Positions 11,080 to 21,363 of a stretch of 64,000 nucleotides of DNA are shown piece after piece. Both the position numbers and the translations under genes were made by a program. The stretch comes from Sycon ciliatum. Its lineage: Eukaryota; Porifera; Calcarea; Leucosolenida; Sycettidae. How positions within the stretch are numbered: position 1 is the first letter of the stretch; each line of letters begins with the position of its first letter. Under the pieces are notes generated by a model. It ran no database searches and was not told where the DNA came from. It saw only the letters and a list, made by a program, of their open reading frames with translations. The stretch is taken from positions 48,179,193-48,243,192 of the forward strand of contig NC_088643.1 in NCBI RefSeq assembly GCF_964019385.1, read 5' to 3'.

Positions 11080-12462
11080 ATACAATTATTTCTCCTGCTC
11101 TGCATCCCGCGCAATCTGGGTTTCGTCGTGGTGACTCGACCGCTCTACAGCTCACCAAGCTGATCCAAAACATTGCCGACCATCGTCATATGGGGCGGAA
11201 AGTTGCAATGTGCTTTTTCGACCTCGAGAAAGCTTTCGACACCGTGTGGCACCGTGCATTACTTGCTAAACTCTCCAAAGTTTTCGGTGTGTGTGACTCA
11301 GCGCTGGAGTGGATTACAGACTACCTATCCGACAGAACGCAAGTTGTCTTTGTAGGTGGACTTCTCTCAGATGCTTCACCTGTTCTGTCCGGAGTGCCCC
11401 AGGGATCCATCCTAGGGCCCCTCCTTTTCCTAGCGTATATAAATGATCTTCCCAGTCATGTTGAAGGTGTGTCCTTATTTGCTGACGATACTGCACTGCT
11501 CCGGTTCAATGAGTGTCTAGACAGGCTGCGAGACAGTCTCCAGCGCGGTATCAACGAAGTCCATCAGTGGATGACTACCTGGAGACTAAGACCTAATATC
11601 GCCAAGACTGAGATATTATTCCTGCCGAACTCAGAGCCAACCTATGCATTCACTCTTCCCGGATCCCTCACAGACCTCACAGTGGTAAAACAACACAAAC
11701 ATCTTGGTTTGGTCATATGACTCAAACTTATCGTTTAGTAGACATGTCGACTATATCTGTAGCAAAGTCAGTAAAGCTGTTGGCTACCTCGTGTCTCACT
11801 GCTCCCACCTACCGCTTGAATGCATTCGCCTTTTTTACCATTGCTATATTCTCCCCATTTTTCTCTTTTGCTCAACCGCCTGGTCATCCCTACTAAGTAA
11901 ATCGTTAATGAGTACCCTGGAAGTCCACAATAAGAGGATACTCAAAGTCCTTTTCCGAAAACCATCATACTTTCCTTCTGCCGAGCTGTACGATATGTTT
12001 AACACCTTCCCTATCTCCAGTCAAGCGGATCGAAAACTGTGTATCGTTGTTCATTCTATTCGTCTTGACAAAGCCCCGCCACACTTGCGTAAATATAACT
12101 GGTTTCTTCCCACTCGTTCTACGCGCAATCCCTGCACTTTACCTAAAGCCCGAACCTCAGCTTATACCAGATCTCCGTTTTTCGCTGCCTATTCTCTCTG
12201 GCTGGCCCTGCCTCTATCAGTTAAATCGTCTTGTACGCTAAAGGATTTCAAGGCCAACATGAAGCTCGTGTTCTAATAACTGCTAATTCTTCATCCAGAT
12301 TTGTTTCTCTTTGCCTCCAGTAATGTGTAATATTTATTTATTTTTGCTTTGTTTTTGTTTACAGCCATGGCTGGCTACCGCTCCCCTCCCTCCATATTGG
12401 CCTATATTCTCTGGCCACGGGAAGGTGAAATAAATAAATAAATAATAAATAATAAATAATAG
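11080..12462 (+). mobile_element. 5'-truncated LINE copy (RT and 3' end), one frameshift
   Basis: The copy begins inside the reverse transcriptase (PALHPAQSGFRRGDSTALQL at about 11094) and continues through CFFDLEKAFDTVWH, GVPQGSILGPLLF and the active-site LFADDTALL. The frame 11190-11720 ends at HKHLGLVI and the next begins at 11704 with DSNLSFSRHVD. One extra base near 11716 separates two otherwise continuous parts. The protein ends at 12276. About 180 bases later comes an aaataaataaataa-type tail (12427-12462), which marks the 3' end. The copy belongs to the CR1/L2-like assemblage but to a different family from the 1.5-kb and 18-kb LINEs. Confidence 0.85.
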
Positions 12463-12720
12463 CCGTCTGGCATGGTACAATAACCTTTTTTTATTTTTTT
12501 TATTTTTTTTAATGGCTTTCTCTTCTTCCTCGAATGGTTTACAATCTGTATCACAATTATTTGTGGGTTCAGCAATACAGGATGTGACTACATGTACTAC
12601 TACTAGTACTACATCAGTAATGACACCACTGGTTTAGTCTGTCAGTCCTGCTACTGCTAGTGCTAGTGAGTAGTGGCGTAGTAGTGCTATCAAAATAATG
12701 ACTATAGCCGCCGCCCGCGG

Positions 12721-13737
12721 CCGCGCTGGATCATTCATATTCACCCTGTCCCCCCCCCCCCCTCCCCTCCTCCCGAAAAAAGGCCTCAGAGCTACAACAT
12801 GTACATACATGTACATGTATGTAGAGCCCGTACTAGACTCTAGTACGGGCTATTATGTACATGTTGTAGCTCTGACTGTCTGACTCTGAGTCTGAGGCCT
12901 TTTTTTCGGGAGGAGGGGAGGGGGGAGGGACAGGGTGAATATGTTGTTGTTGTTGTTGTGTTTATTTTAATTCGCAAACCAAACGGGCAGATCTGCCCAA
13001 TGAAAAGGTGGCGAATGCACATAGAAAGCAGTAATAAATGAAATTGGGGACTGATGTAATTAGGATAGAGGTGGAGAAAAACTAAGCCAGCTGATCATCA
13101 AACAGGACGTTTGGTACTCTAGGTAAGGCCAGTAAGTGTGTGCGGGATCATGCTGGCGCGGAACTGGCGGAGCGTGGAGATGGCACGTACATCGCTGGGT
13201 AATGTGTTCCACAGCTGGGCGCCCCGGAACGCGAGGCAACCCTTGCCGAACCTGGTGGAAACTGGCGGTTGGCGCAGACCCATGGTGGAGTGCAACCTAG
13301 TTGGGCCAGCTGACGAAGGAACTAGGAGGGCTTGCAGTTCAGAACTTGCGTGCTCATTCCGAGACCTCCAGACCAGAACGATGAACTTCTGCCTGAATAT
13401 CTCGGATACTCTGTAGGTGTCCAATTGCAGCAGGAGGGTACGCGCGGAGGTGTGATGCGAGAGTCCGAAAACCGCCCTTGCCGCCCGATTCTGCATGACT
13501 TGTAGCCGATCCAATTGGTTGGCAGTAAGAAGCGGGGAAAACGCATTGGATCCGTACATCAGGTCAGACATGATGATCGCTTTAAAGTAGAGAACTCGGC
13601 TCTGATGAGTCAAGCAGCGACGCAACCTCCATAGTGCTCCGATTCTCTGGGCCAGTCGAGCGGTGCAGCGATCAACATGGGGCGTCCATGACAGATCCGA
13701 GTCGAGGAGCACTATGATTATGAATGATCCAGCGCGG
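12721..13737. repeat. Foldback (long inverted repeat) whose right arm is split by a LINE
   Basis: The left arm (12721 to about 12836) reads ccgcgctggatcattcat, then tattcaccctg, a C-run, tcccgaaaaaaggcctcaga, gctacaacatgtac and agcccgtacta. The right arm mirrors it from about 12838 to 12942 and stops at cagggtgaatat. The missing outer part, atgaatgatccagcgcgg, resumes at 13720-13737. The intervening 12943-13713 is a LINE 3' fragment. The foldback therefore existed before the LINE inserted. The centre is a short loop near 12837. Confidence 0.85.
12943..13713 (-). mobile_element. 5'-truncated LINE copy inserted in a foldback arm
   Basis: Read on the minus strand, the copy begins at VLLDSDLSWTPHVD in the C-terminal part of ORF2 and continues through RIGALWRLRRCL, FKAIIMSDLMYGS and YRVSEIFRQKF to a stop at 13119. 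Its 3' UTR ends in an (AAC)n tail (GTT repeats at 12943-12958 on the plus strand). The encoded residues and the 3'-end pattern (gcccgtttg...aaataaa-like plus a simple repeat) match the 18-22 kb LINE, so both belong to one family or sister families. Both flanks carry pieces of the same foldback arm. Confidence 0.85.
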
Positions 13738-13801
13738 TCTAGACTAGAGAAGAGCCGTAGGCGTAGAGAGGAAGGAGGTAAGCGCAACGAAAACGAACGC
13801 A

Positions 13802-13890
13802 AGCTACAGTGCTGGCAACTGAAATCCGACCCCCAGGCGCGCCGCCCAGGGGATCGGATTTCAGTTGCCAGCATGCACTGTAATGTAGCT
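13802..13890. repeat. Short hairpin (inverted repeat, 25-30 bp arms)
   Basis: The arm tggcaactgaaatccga is mirrored by tcggatttcagttgcca around a GC-rich centre (ggcgcgcc). The match extends outward through acagtgc/gcactgt and agctac/gtagct with small gaps. It lies 65 bases right of the split foldback and could be part of the same compound structure. Confidence 0.8.
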
Positions 13891-14200
13891 ACAGTCCCAA
13901 CGGAACAAAGAATGTCGATTGTTACTACTACTAGTACTACTAGTACTACTACTAGTACTAGACGATGACCATGATGACGAGACTGAGTAAGAATACTTCA
14001 CAAAGCGGTCTAACTACGAAGCAGCAAAGCATGCAGCACACCACCCCAACTTACATGTACTTGGCTCAACATCCGAGTTTCAAATAATTGCACACCTGAT
14101 GAGCCGTCACTAACCATACGGCGAAAATACGGCGAAACGTACGTCCTAAAAAACAACTGATTACTTGTTTTGTAGTCAACTAGTCCATCACAATGTCATG

Positions 14201-14396
14201 TAGGGACCGGCGGATTCTGCTCGAAAAGGTGGCAGATTCTGCTCGAAAAGCAGTGAAATTGGCAGAACCATACAAACCTAATGGCGGGCCTCGAATTCTG
14301 CTCCATGTTTTATCCACATACCAAACATTCATGAAACTTACCAGAAAAATACCGAATTCTGCCAATTTTTCTGCCGGCAGAATCCGCCGGACCCTA
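14201..14396. mobile_element. hAT-type MITE with perfect 8-bp target duplication
   Basis: The ends are tagggaccggcggattctgc and its inverse with one mismatch. The element is flanked by the direct 8-bp duplication atgtcatg at 14193-14200 and 14397-14404. An 8-bp duplication and TAGGG...CCCTA ends are hAT hallmarks. At 196 bp there is no coding capacity. A second copy in reverse orientation lies at 24106-24312; solo or partial ends occur at about 15723-15780 and 22551-22606. Confidence 0.85.
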
Positions 14397-14461
14397 ATGT
14401 CATGCATGAGGAGTACTGTAGGAGTTTGGCGTGCGGCTTTTTCGCAAAGCTTCCCCCTTCT

Positions 14462-14880
14462 TTACTTATCTTTGATATTTATGAGCCACCCAAGTTCGGT
14501 GGTGGTGTGCTGCTTTGCTGCTTCGTTAGACCGCTTTGTCAAGTATCTTACTGGTCTCGTCATCATCCAGTAACAATCGACATTTTTTTGTTACGTTGGG
14601 ACTGTAGCGTGTGCTCGTTTTCGTTGCGCTTACCTTCCCCTCCTTGGTCCTTGAACCTTCCGAGTTGGAAGGCTGTTGGCTAGTGCTACGGAGATGTGTT
14701 GAAGCTAGGTGTCAGGACGTCGAATGTCTCAGTACTCTGTCAGTTTTGTGCCTACATGTAGTTGTTGCACTTTCTGACTGTATAATAATATCTGGTTACG
14801 TGATGCAGTATCCATAGTAGTAGATACCGCTATGTCCTTTTCCTTTTTAAATTTATTATCGGCTCAACATCCGAGTTTTA
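14462..14880 (+). repeat. Dispersed repeat family 'ccttccaagttgg', copy 1 (diverged)
   Basis: The copy shares ordered blocks with copies at 22.7-23.4 kb and 26.9-28.0 kb: catcatccagtaac, ttgcgctt.ccttcccct, gagttggaaggctgttgg, gtgtcagg.cg, gtcagttttgtgcc, ctgactgtata, tctggttacg and tgtccttttcc. It ends cggctcaacatccgagttt. That terminal block also occurs alone at about 14062-14082. There is no coding capacity. The ends are weakly inverted, so a non-autonomous DNA element is possible. Confidence 0.65.
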
Positions 14881-14944
14881 AATACATTGTACATGTAAGA
14901 ATGAAGTTGAAGACACCACTGCAGCTGTACTTATGGTTGACACA

Positions 14945-15673
14945 CCTGGCAATATGGCGGTAAACGCACGCCTGCACACACACGCTCTCTAGTATAGGCT
15001 GCAGAGTTCTGGCAAAGAGCTCTCCTTCTCACCACCACCACCACCATCAGTTCGCGCCTGGCGCCTGGTCGATGCATGGTTGGCGGTATCCGGCATAGCA
15101 GGCTGATACATCAAGTAGCGCATGGCACATAGAAGATGACACAGCAACGACATAGCTCGATTGCGACGTACGTTTCGTTCCAGCTGGACTCATCAGGCAA
15201 TCTTCTTCTTGGATGTCTTCATACGGAGCTTGACTCGAGAGAGTGAAGTTGAAGACACCACTGCAGCTGTACTTATGGTTGAAAAAATATGGTGGTAAAG
15301 ACACACCTGGCAATATGGCGGTAAACGCACGCCTGCCCACACACGCTCTCTAGGCTGCAAAGTTCTGGCAAAGAGCTCTCCTTCTCACCACCACCACCAT
15401 CACCACCACAGCGGGGACGAAACGTACGTCGCAATCGAGCTATGTCGTTGCGGTGTCATCTTCTATGTGCCATGCGCTACTTGGCGTACCAGCCTGCTAT
15501 GCCGGATACCGCCAACCATGCATCGTCCACCAGGCGCCAGGCGCGAACTGATGGTGGTGGTGGTGGTGAGAAGGAGAGCTCTTTGCCAGAACTCTGCAGC
15601 CTATACTAGAGAGCGTGTGTGGGCAGGCGTGCGTTTACCGCTATATTGCCAGGTGTGTCTTTACCACCATATT
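14945..15673. repeat. Compound foldback with an internal direct repeat
   Basis: Block A (cacacctggcaatatggcgg through ctctccttctcaccaccacc, about 14940-15046) and block B (about 15047-15181, ending acgtacgtttcgttcc) are followed by a second direct copy of A (15241-15405). Then B occurs inverted (about 15416-15553) and A inverted (about 15553-15673). The structure is therefore A-B-A-B'-A'. Divergence between copies is only a few percent. Overlapping frames here are not convincing genes. Confidence 0.8.
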
Positions 15674-15722
15674 AATTTTATCAACCATTGTACATGTGAT
15701 GTAGCATAATCACTGGTATAAT

Positions 15723-15780
15723 TTAGGCATAATGGAAAGCATAATTCAGCAATTTACCCAGCATAATCCGCCAAGGGCTA
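15723..15780. repeat. Solo ends related to the hAT-type MITE
   Basis: ggcataatgg, agcataattc and agcataatccgcc occur in close succession, ending in gccaagggct. The same terminal sequence closes the partial copy at 22551-22606. These look like remnants of the GCGGATTATGC subfamily also seen at 29334-29683. Confidence 0.5.
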
Positions 15781-16089
15781 GCCAGCAGGTTTTTTACGAG
15801 AAACCATGAACCTCGAGAACAGAATACTGCATGATAGAGGTGGCTGCAGACGCAACTGTGGTGGTGAAACTGGAGCATCTCCGCCGACCTGAGGTCTCTG
15901 CTTCAGCGACACTTCAGTGCAACAAAAAGTGGGGAGAAGTAGGCACAGTGGGAGAGGGGGGGGGGGGGGACATTTGTAAATAGAGGCTGAAAAATGGAAA
16001 GATGATACATGACTGTACATTTTTTTTTTTTTTTTTTTACATGCGATAAGAGTAAAAAGGGGGGGGGAGCCAGGGTGCAAGCGGAGAGG

Positions 16090-17610
16090 GGGCTCAGGGA
16101 GGGTTCAGGGGCATCTGTGGCAGAGTGCCAGTCTCGACTGCGGAGAGACTTGTAGGCGCCTTCCTTGATTCTTGAATGCCTGCATTCCCTTCTGCGTGGG
16201 AAGGTTGCGTAGCAGGGTAGATGGGAGATGATTCCAGTCTTGGATCGTGGCATGGAAAAATGATGGGCGAGCACTATTATAATTTATGGGCTCCGGCGGG
16301 CAGTGTCGGTGCTAGTTGGTGCTGCGGTGGAGCGCCGGTGCTGGTTAGCAACTGCCCTCGGTGGTGTCATGGTGGTCAGGATTGGGGGACCGTAATCCAA
16401 TGCAGCTTGTACAGGCATGTGAGTGCTGCGACTTGACGCCCAACAGTGAGGCTTGGGAGATATTATGACCCTGGGGCGATGAGCTTTAGGGCTCGGTGCT
16501 GTACGTGGTCCAGCTGGTTCAGGGTAGACTGGGACGCACCTAACCATGAAAGCGGGCAGTACTCAAGTACATGTACTGGGCGGACAAAGCCGCGATACAC
16601 GGCATATTTGGCCTTGTTGTCGAGAATTCGCAGAGCCTTCCTCATGAAGCCAAGACGTTGGTGACCACGGACTGCAACTTGTCGAATGTGGGAGCGAAAG
16701 GAGAGGCTCCGATCGAAGAGCACTCCACGCAACTTCAGCTCCTCCACTTCCTCTATGGCCACCCCATTGAAAGTGGCTGGAGCAATCAGCCACGGTTGAT
16801 GGTGATGCGAAATCGTCAAGACTTGCGACTTTGTCGACTCGAATGTGATCTTCCAGCTCTGGCTCCATTCTGCTAGGGCTTCCACAGCAGCCTGGAGCTG
16901 CGCTGGGCCAACTGGGAGAGCGGTCAGGGGCGGGATGCACTGAGCGTAGTGTCTTCTGCATATATGGCGAGCTGGGTTTTGGCTGGGAGGTGGTCCTCCA
17001 TGTCATTGACATACTAGTATATGAGGAACAGAGTGGGGCCTAATATGCTCCCTTGCGGCATACCTGAGCTGATTCGGAATTCAGGTGAGGTTTGGCCACT
17101 CACAACGGCCTGGATTCGAATATTCGTCTATCCGCCGGGTAGCTGTGGAGCCACTTGAGGAGGTTCCCGGATACTCTGTAAGCCTTTGCCTGGTGAAGGA
17201 CACCTGCATGGGCGACTTTGTCGAAGGCCCCCGCAATGTCAACGGCAACAATGTGTACAGCACTGCCGGCAGCTGCTACTATGATCTTGCTCCACTGGTG
17301 GTGCAGTCCTGTCAGGAGGTCAGCAGGCCCTTACCCTCGGCGAAAACCGAACTGCCGGTTTGAGAGTACATGTATATTATTTCCTTCGAGAAAGTTGGTG
17401 AGAGCACGGTTAATAATAATTATTGTCTTGGAGATGAGCGACAGGAGGGAAATGGGCCGATAGTTCGATGGGGCTGACTTTGACCGATTCTTATAGATAG
17501 GCGTTAGCCTTTGGGGAATCCTGAAATAAAGATTATTATTATGTTATGGACTGGGACGACACTTGCCACTTTCCAAAACTGTGGTTGTGTCCCCGAAGTC
17601 ATGCACTGGC
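16090..17610 (-). mobile_element. Decayed LINE copy, same family as the 1.5-kb LINE
   Basis: Read on the minus strand from 17610: QFWKVASVVPVH, then SNYRPISLLSLISKT, AVDIAGAFDKVAHAGVLHQ, then (16885-16463) ITFESTKSQVLTISHHHQPW, HVLEYCPLSWLGASQ and LDHVQHRALKLI, ending near SRDWHSATDA at about 16130. These match the reverse transcriptase and C-terminus of the intact ORF2 at 2953-5874 residue for residue at many positions. Several frame changes and stops interrupt it, a few near 17520, 17080 and 16500-17000, and the endonuclease is missing. C/G runs and a T run follow at 15957-16075. Confidence 0.85.
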
Positions 17611-18427
17611 GGAACAGTGTACATGTACATAGCCTAGGTCTACACGGACATCATAAAACTAATGACTACACGATGTTGGTCAGTGTCATGCAATGTTATC
17701 GCATGAGCTGATTGTTTAGTAACTGGTGGTGTTAGTGGACATTATAGCGTAACTTGTAGTTTCTTGGTCCTTTTTTTTCTTTAATAGAGAGGTTCCGCAC
17801 TACGTAAAGTTGAGCAAGTTGAGCAACTTTACGTTAGTGGGCGGGAAAAACCCGTGAATTCGCGAGTTTGCACTCCACTTACGGAAAGTAACTAGTTGTC
17901 TACGGAGAGTACGTAGATAGGGCTCTGATAACGTAGCTGGTCCGTAAGTGGATTGGGGTACAAATTTAGGACTCTCTCCCCAGGTCGATCTGGTCGTACA
18001 CTGCCGTGTTCGGAGTTGCCAAGGGTTGGTTGGTTGGTTGGTTTTTATTTCACTTCGCACATTCAAACGGGATGACGACCCAATAAAATGACGGCGAAGG
18101 CTTAGCCTAGAAGTGGCTATGGAAGAACATAGTAAAAGCTATGGAAGCACATAGTAAGAGAATAGGATACTAATAATAATAATAATAATAATAATAATGA
18201 CAGTTCGCATTTCACTCATTGCATGAGGTCAACGCATCTGTTAACAATTTCGAGCCAAGCAGCTCTATCAGAAGCAGATTGCACAGCATCCAGAAGCGAC
18301 AGATTAATGCATACTAATAACTGCGGGTAAATGGGGGGAGAGAGAGAATACGATGTATCTGTGATACTACGTGCGGGTTACTGAACTGCACGGGGAGGGA
18401 GAGCAGAGCAATCAGCAGCAACTCGAA

Positions 18428-21352
18428 CTACTCCCTACAGGCGTATGGTACACATGCATGCTTAAACTCAGGTAGCCGGGTAATTGTGCGGACCTCACCA
18501 GAAAGAGCGTTCCACAGCAGAGCACCAGCAACAGAAAATCTCCGCTGACCGCGGCGGCTACGGTTTGCCTGGCTTAGTAGGCCATTTGACTGCTGATGGC
18601 GGGTAGGGGTGCCTTGTGCCGGAGTCAGAAGCTGGGCGAGCACAGGGCTGGTGCGGGCGTTGATGCACCGCCAGATGGTGATCAATATTTTCTGCCTGTA
18701 GAGCTCGCTGACACGGTACAGGGAGTGAGCAGTGAGCAGCGGCTGCATGGCTGTCCGGGGCGGGTTGCCATCGATACAGCGGATGGCTCTGTTTTGCGTG
18801 GTTTGCAGTCGTTTCAGTTGACCCTCTCGCATTGCGGCTGAAAAACAGTAGGAGCCATAAAGCAGGTCGGGCATTATGACCGCCTTCACATACACCTGAC
18901 GAGAGCGTCTTGATAGGCTTCGGCGTGCCCGCCACAAGGCGCCAATTTTCTTGGCAACCTTGGTGACCACATAGTTTACATGGGTGTCCCAATCTAGGCG
19001 ATTGTCAAGGTGAACGCCGAGGTAGCGCGCAGAAGACGCTGAAGGGAGGAGACAGTCGCCGCTTTTGACTGTTACTTCCTGTACATGCTGCTGGGGAGAG
19101 ATAGTCAGAACCTGGCTCTTGGTGGCGTTCAAGATAAGGCCTCGGGACTTCAGCCAACCGGCCAGAGCAGTTGCCGCTGTGGTGAGGGTTCTGGACGCTT
19201 CCGCCGCTGAGGCCTGGGAGTCGTACAGGGCTATGTCATCTGCAAATTGTACACTTGGCACAGGCGAGGAAACCAAAGGGACATCGCGTGTGTATATACT
19301 GAAGAGGACAGGGCCGAGAACAGAGCCTTGGGGCACTCCGCAGGTGCAAGCCAGAGCAGGGCTGGTTGAAGGCGAGATGAGGATCTGCTGCTTGCGGCCG
19401 GACAAGTAGTCGACGAACCAACTAAGGGCTTTTCCAGAAATTCCAACCGCAAGGAGGTCTTGAATTAACTTGTCGTGGTGCACTTTATCAAAAGCCTTCG
19501 ACATGTCTAATAGGCACAGCCCTGTGGTCTTGCCACTGTCTCTCGCCTTCTGCAGATTATCAGTCAGCACACAGAGGGCGTCTTCCGTGGAACATTTCTT
19601 GCGGAAGGCAAATTGTGTTTCGGGTAATGCCTGGGTCAAGTCCAAATGACGAACTAACTGGTGTTGCACTATTCTCTCCAGCAACTTGGACACTATTGGG
19701 AGAAGGGATACAGGTCTATAGTTGGTGGGGACTGATGGGTCACCGGCCTTGTACAGTGGCACGACAGACGCCAATTTAAATGCGGATGGAATGGTTCCAG
19801 TCCTCAGCGAGGTGCAGAACAGCACAGCAAGAGAATATGAAAGCAAGTCAGCACACTGCTGTAGCAGAGAGCCCGGTATGCCGTCACTACCTGTGGCTTT
19901 CCGCGCATCCAACTTCTCAAGGAGACGTCGGACGTCAGCAGGAGTCACAGGATCAAGTTCGGTCAAGGAGACGGGTCCAGCGGGACCGTGCGGGGTACAG
20001 AGTTGTTCAGGACGGTTGGGATCGGTGACAATGGAGTGGAACGTGTCGGCGACCTCGCTGATGCTACAACTAGGATCTTGGCGGCGACGTGAACGCCCAG
20101 TGACTGCATTTAGAATGGCCCAAGACTTCCTAGGGTTGGCCACATTTTCTTCGCACTGACGGGAGAAGTACTCGTTTCGCTTGCGCCGATACGCGTTCCG
20201 AGCAGTGCTACGTGCTTGTTTAAACTCTGCATACAGTGTGCCGTTTGTCCTATCCTTCCGCCAACGGCTGTGCAGCCGCCGTTTACGCTGTTCGAGCTGG
20301 TGCAGCTCTCTGTCAGACCAGGGAGGTATCGCCCTCCGGGAAGGCTTAGAGTTGTGCAGCGGGGCATGCTTGTCCAAAACGTACAGGAACTTAGTGTGCC
20401 ACTCTTTCCACATGTGATTTACATCATTGTGATCCGAAAAATCATGTAGAGAAGCCTCAAGGATATCTTGCCGAAAAGAGTTAATGTCAACGCCACGTAT
20501 ATTCCTGGTCAGCCGCGACGTCGTGGATGACGCGGGTGGAACGTCAACGGCAAGCTGAATAAAGGCTTCCACAGCGCTGTGGTCACTAATATCAGTGGGC
20601 ACAACCGTTGCTAGGGACACTAGCGCCGGGTTGGTCAATATGAGATCGATCATCGTGCCTTCAGGGCACTGTGGAGTTTCACGGGTCGGCTGCATGACGA
20701 TGTTCTGGAGGCCAAACGCAGCACAGAGGTCGGTGAGGTGTTTGTGCTGGGGTGCCGGATGGGCTGGGTCCATATTTACATTAAAGTCTCCAACTAGGGT
20801 CACGGAAGAAGACTGCACAGCTGCTCGTACAATATCTGCTTCCAAATCTGCCCAGTAAGACACTGGCTCCCCCGGTGGCCGGTACACGCAACCAACCAGG
20901 TGTCGACCTGGTTTTCCGTTTATTTCTACCCAGACTGTTTCTGTAGATTCAGAATGCAGATCTGGGCGGGATCGAACTGGGAGATCTTGACGGTAGTAGA
21001 AGCAGACTCCGCCACCCAAGCGTTGAGTGCGGTCTTTTCGAATCAGATTGTACCCGTCAATACTGAGCTCTCCGTCTGTAATCTCGGGATCTAGCCATGT
21101 CTCTGATAGACCCAAGATGTCGTACTGACGCGTGCGGATGAGGCTGGCAATCTCTGGCAGTTTGTATCTTAAACTACATGCATTGAGCGTGGCTATTTTG
21201 ATGCCAGACTGAGTCGGCGTAGATGCATGGGGTATAAAAGGTGGTGCATGAGGATTGAGAGGGAGAGTCATAGTAGGGGCTAAAATGTTGATGCAGATAG
21301 ATACAGACAAATGCGGAATAAGCCAATGAGACAAACAATGCAAGGCGCGCAA
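18428..21352 (-). CDS. LINE ORF2: AP endonuclease and reverse transcriptase
   Basis: An uninterrupted frame of 974 codons. The first Met (21352) is 11 bases past the ORF1 stop; a Met at about residue 28 is an alternative start. The endonuclease spans about 50-270: IKIATLNACSLRYKL, GLSETWLD, VGCVYRPPGE, LVGDFNVNMD and DISDHSAVEA. The reverse transcriptase spans about 480-760: NYRPVSLLPIVSKLLE, CLLDMSKAFDKVHH, GVPQGSVLGPVLF and the active-site VQFADDIALYD. The C-terminal region has IGALWRARRSLSRRS, VIMPDLLYGSYCFS and YRVSELYRQKI, shared with the fragment at 12943-13713. All catalytic motifs are visible, so the protein looks functional. Confidence 0.95.
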   Translation of the reverse strand: MRALHCLSHWLIPHLSVSICINILAPTMTLPLNPHAPPFIPHASTPTQSGIKIATLNACSLRYKLPEIASLIRTRQYDILGLSETWLDPEITDGELSIDGYNLIRKDRTQRLGGGVCFYYRQDLPVRSRPDLHSESTETVWVEINGKPGRHLVGCVYRPPGEPVSYWADLEADIVRAAVQSSSVTLVGDFNVNMDPAHPAPQHKHLTDLCAAFGLQNIVMQPTRETPQCPEGTMIDLILTNPALVSLATVVPTDISDHSAVEAFIQLAVDVPPASSTTSRLTRNIRGVDINSFRQDILEASLHDFSDHNDVNHMWKEWHTKFLYVLDKHAPLHNSKPSRRAIPPWSDRELHQLEQRKRRLHSRWRKDRTNGTLYAEFKQARSTARNAYRRKRNEYFSRQCEENVANPRKSWAILNAVTGRSRRRQDPSCSISEVADTFHSIVTDPNRPEQLCTPHGPAGPVSLTELDPVTPADVRRLLEKLDARKATGSDGIPGSLLQQCADLLSYSLAVLFCTSLRTGTIPSAFKLASVVPLYKAGDPSVPTNYRPVSLLPIVSKLLERIVQHQLVRHLDLTQALPETQFAFRKKCSTEDALCVLTDNLQKARDSGKTTGLCLLDMSKAFDKVHHDKLIQDLLAVGISGKALSWFVDYLSGRKQQILISPSTSPALACTCGVPQGSVLGPVLFSIYTRDVPLVSSPVPSVQFADDIALYDSQASAAEASRTLTTAATALAGWLKSRGLILNATKSQVLTISPQQHVQEVTVKSGDCLLPSASSARYLGVHLDNRLDWDTHVNYVVTKVAKKIGALWRARRSLSRRSRQVYVKAVIMPDLLYGSYCFSAAMREGQLKRLQTTQNRAIRCIDGNPPRTAMQPLLTAHSLYRVSELYRQKILITIWRCINARTSPVLAQLLTPAQGTPTRHQQSNGLLSQANRSRRGQRRFSVAGALLWNALSGEVRTITRLPEFKHACVPYACRE

Positions 21353-21363
21353 CCTCTAACAAC

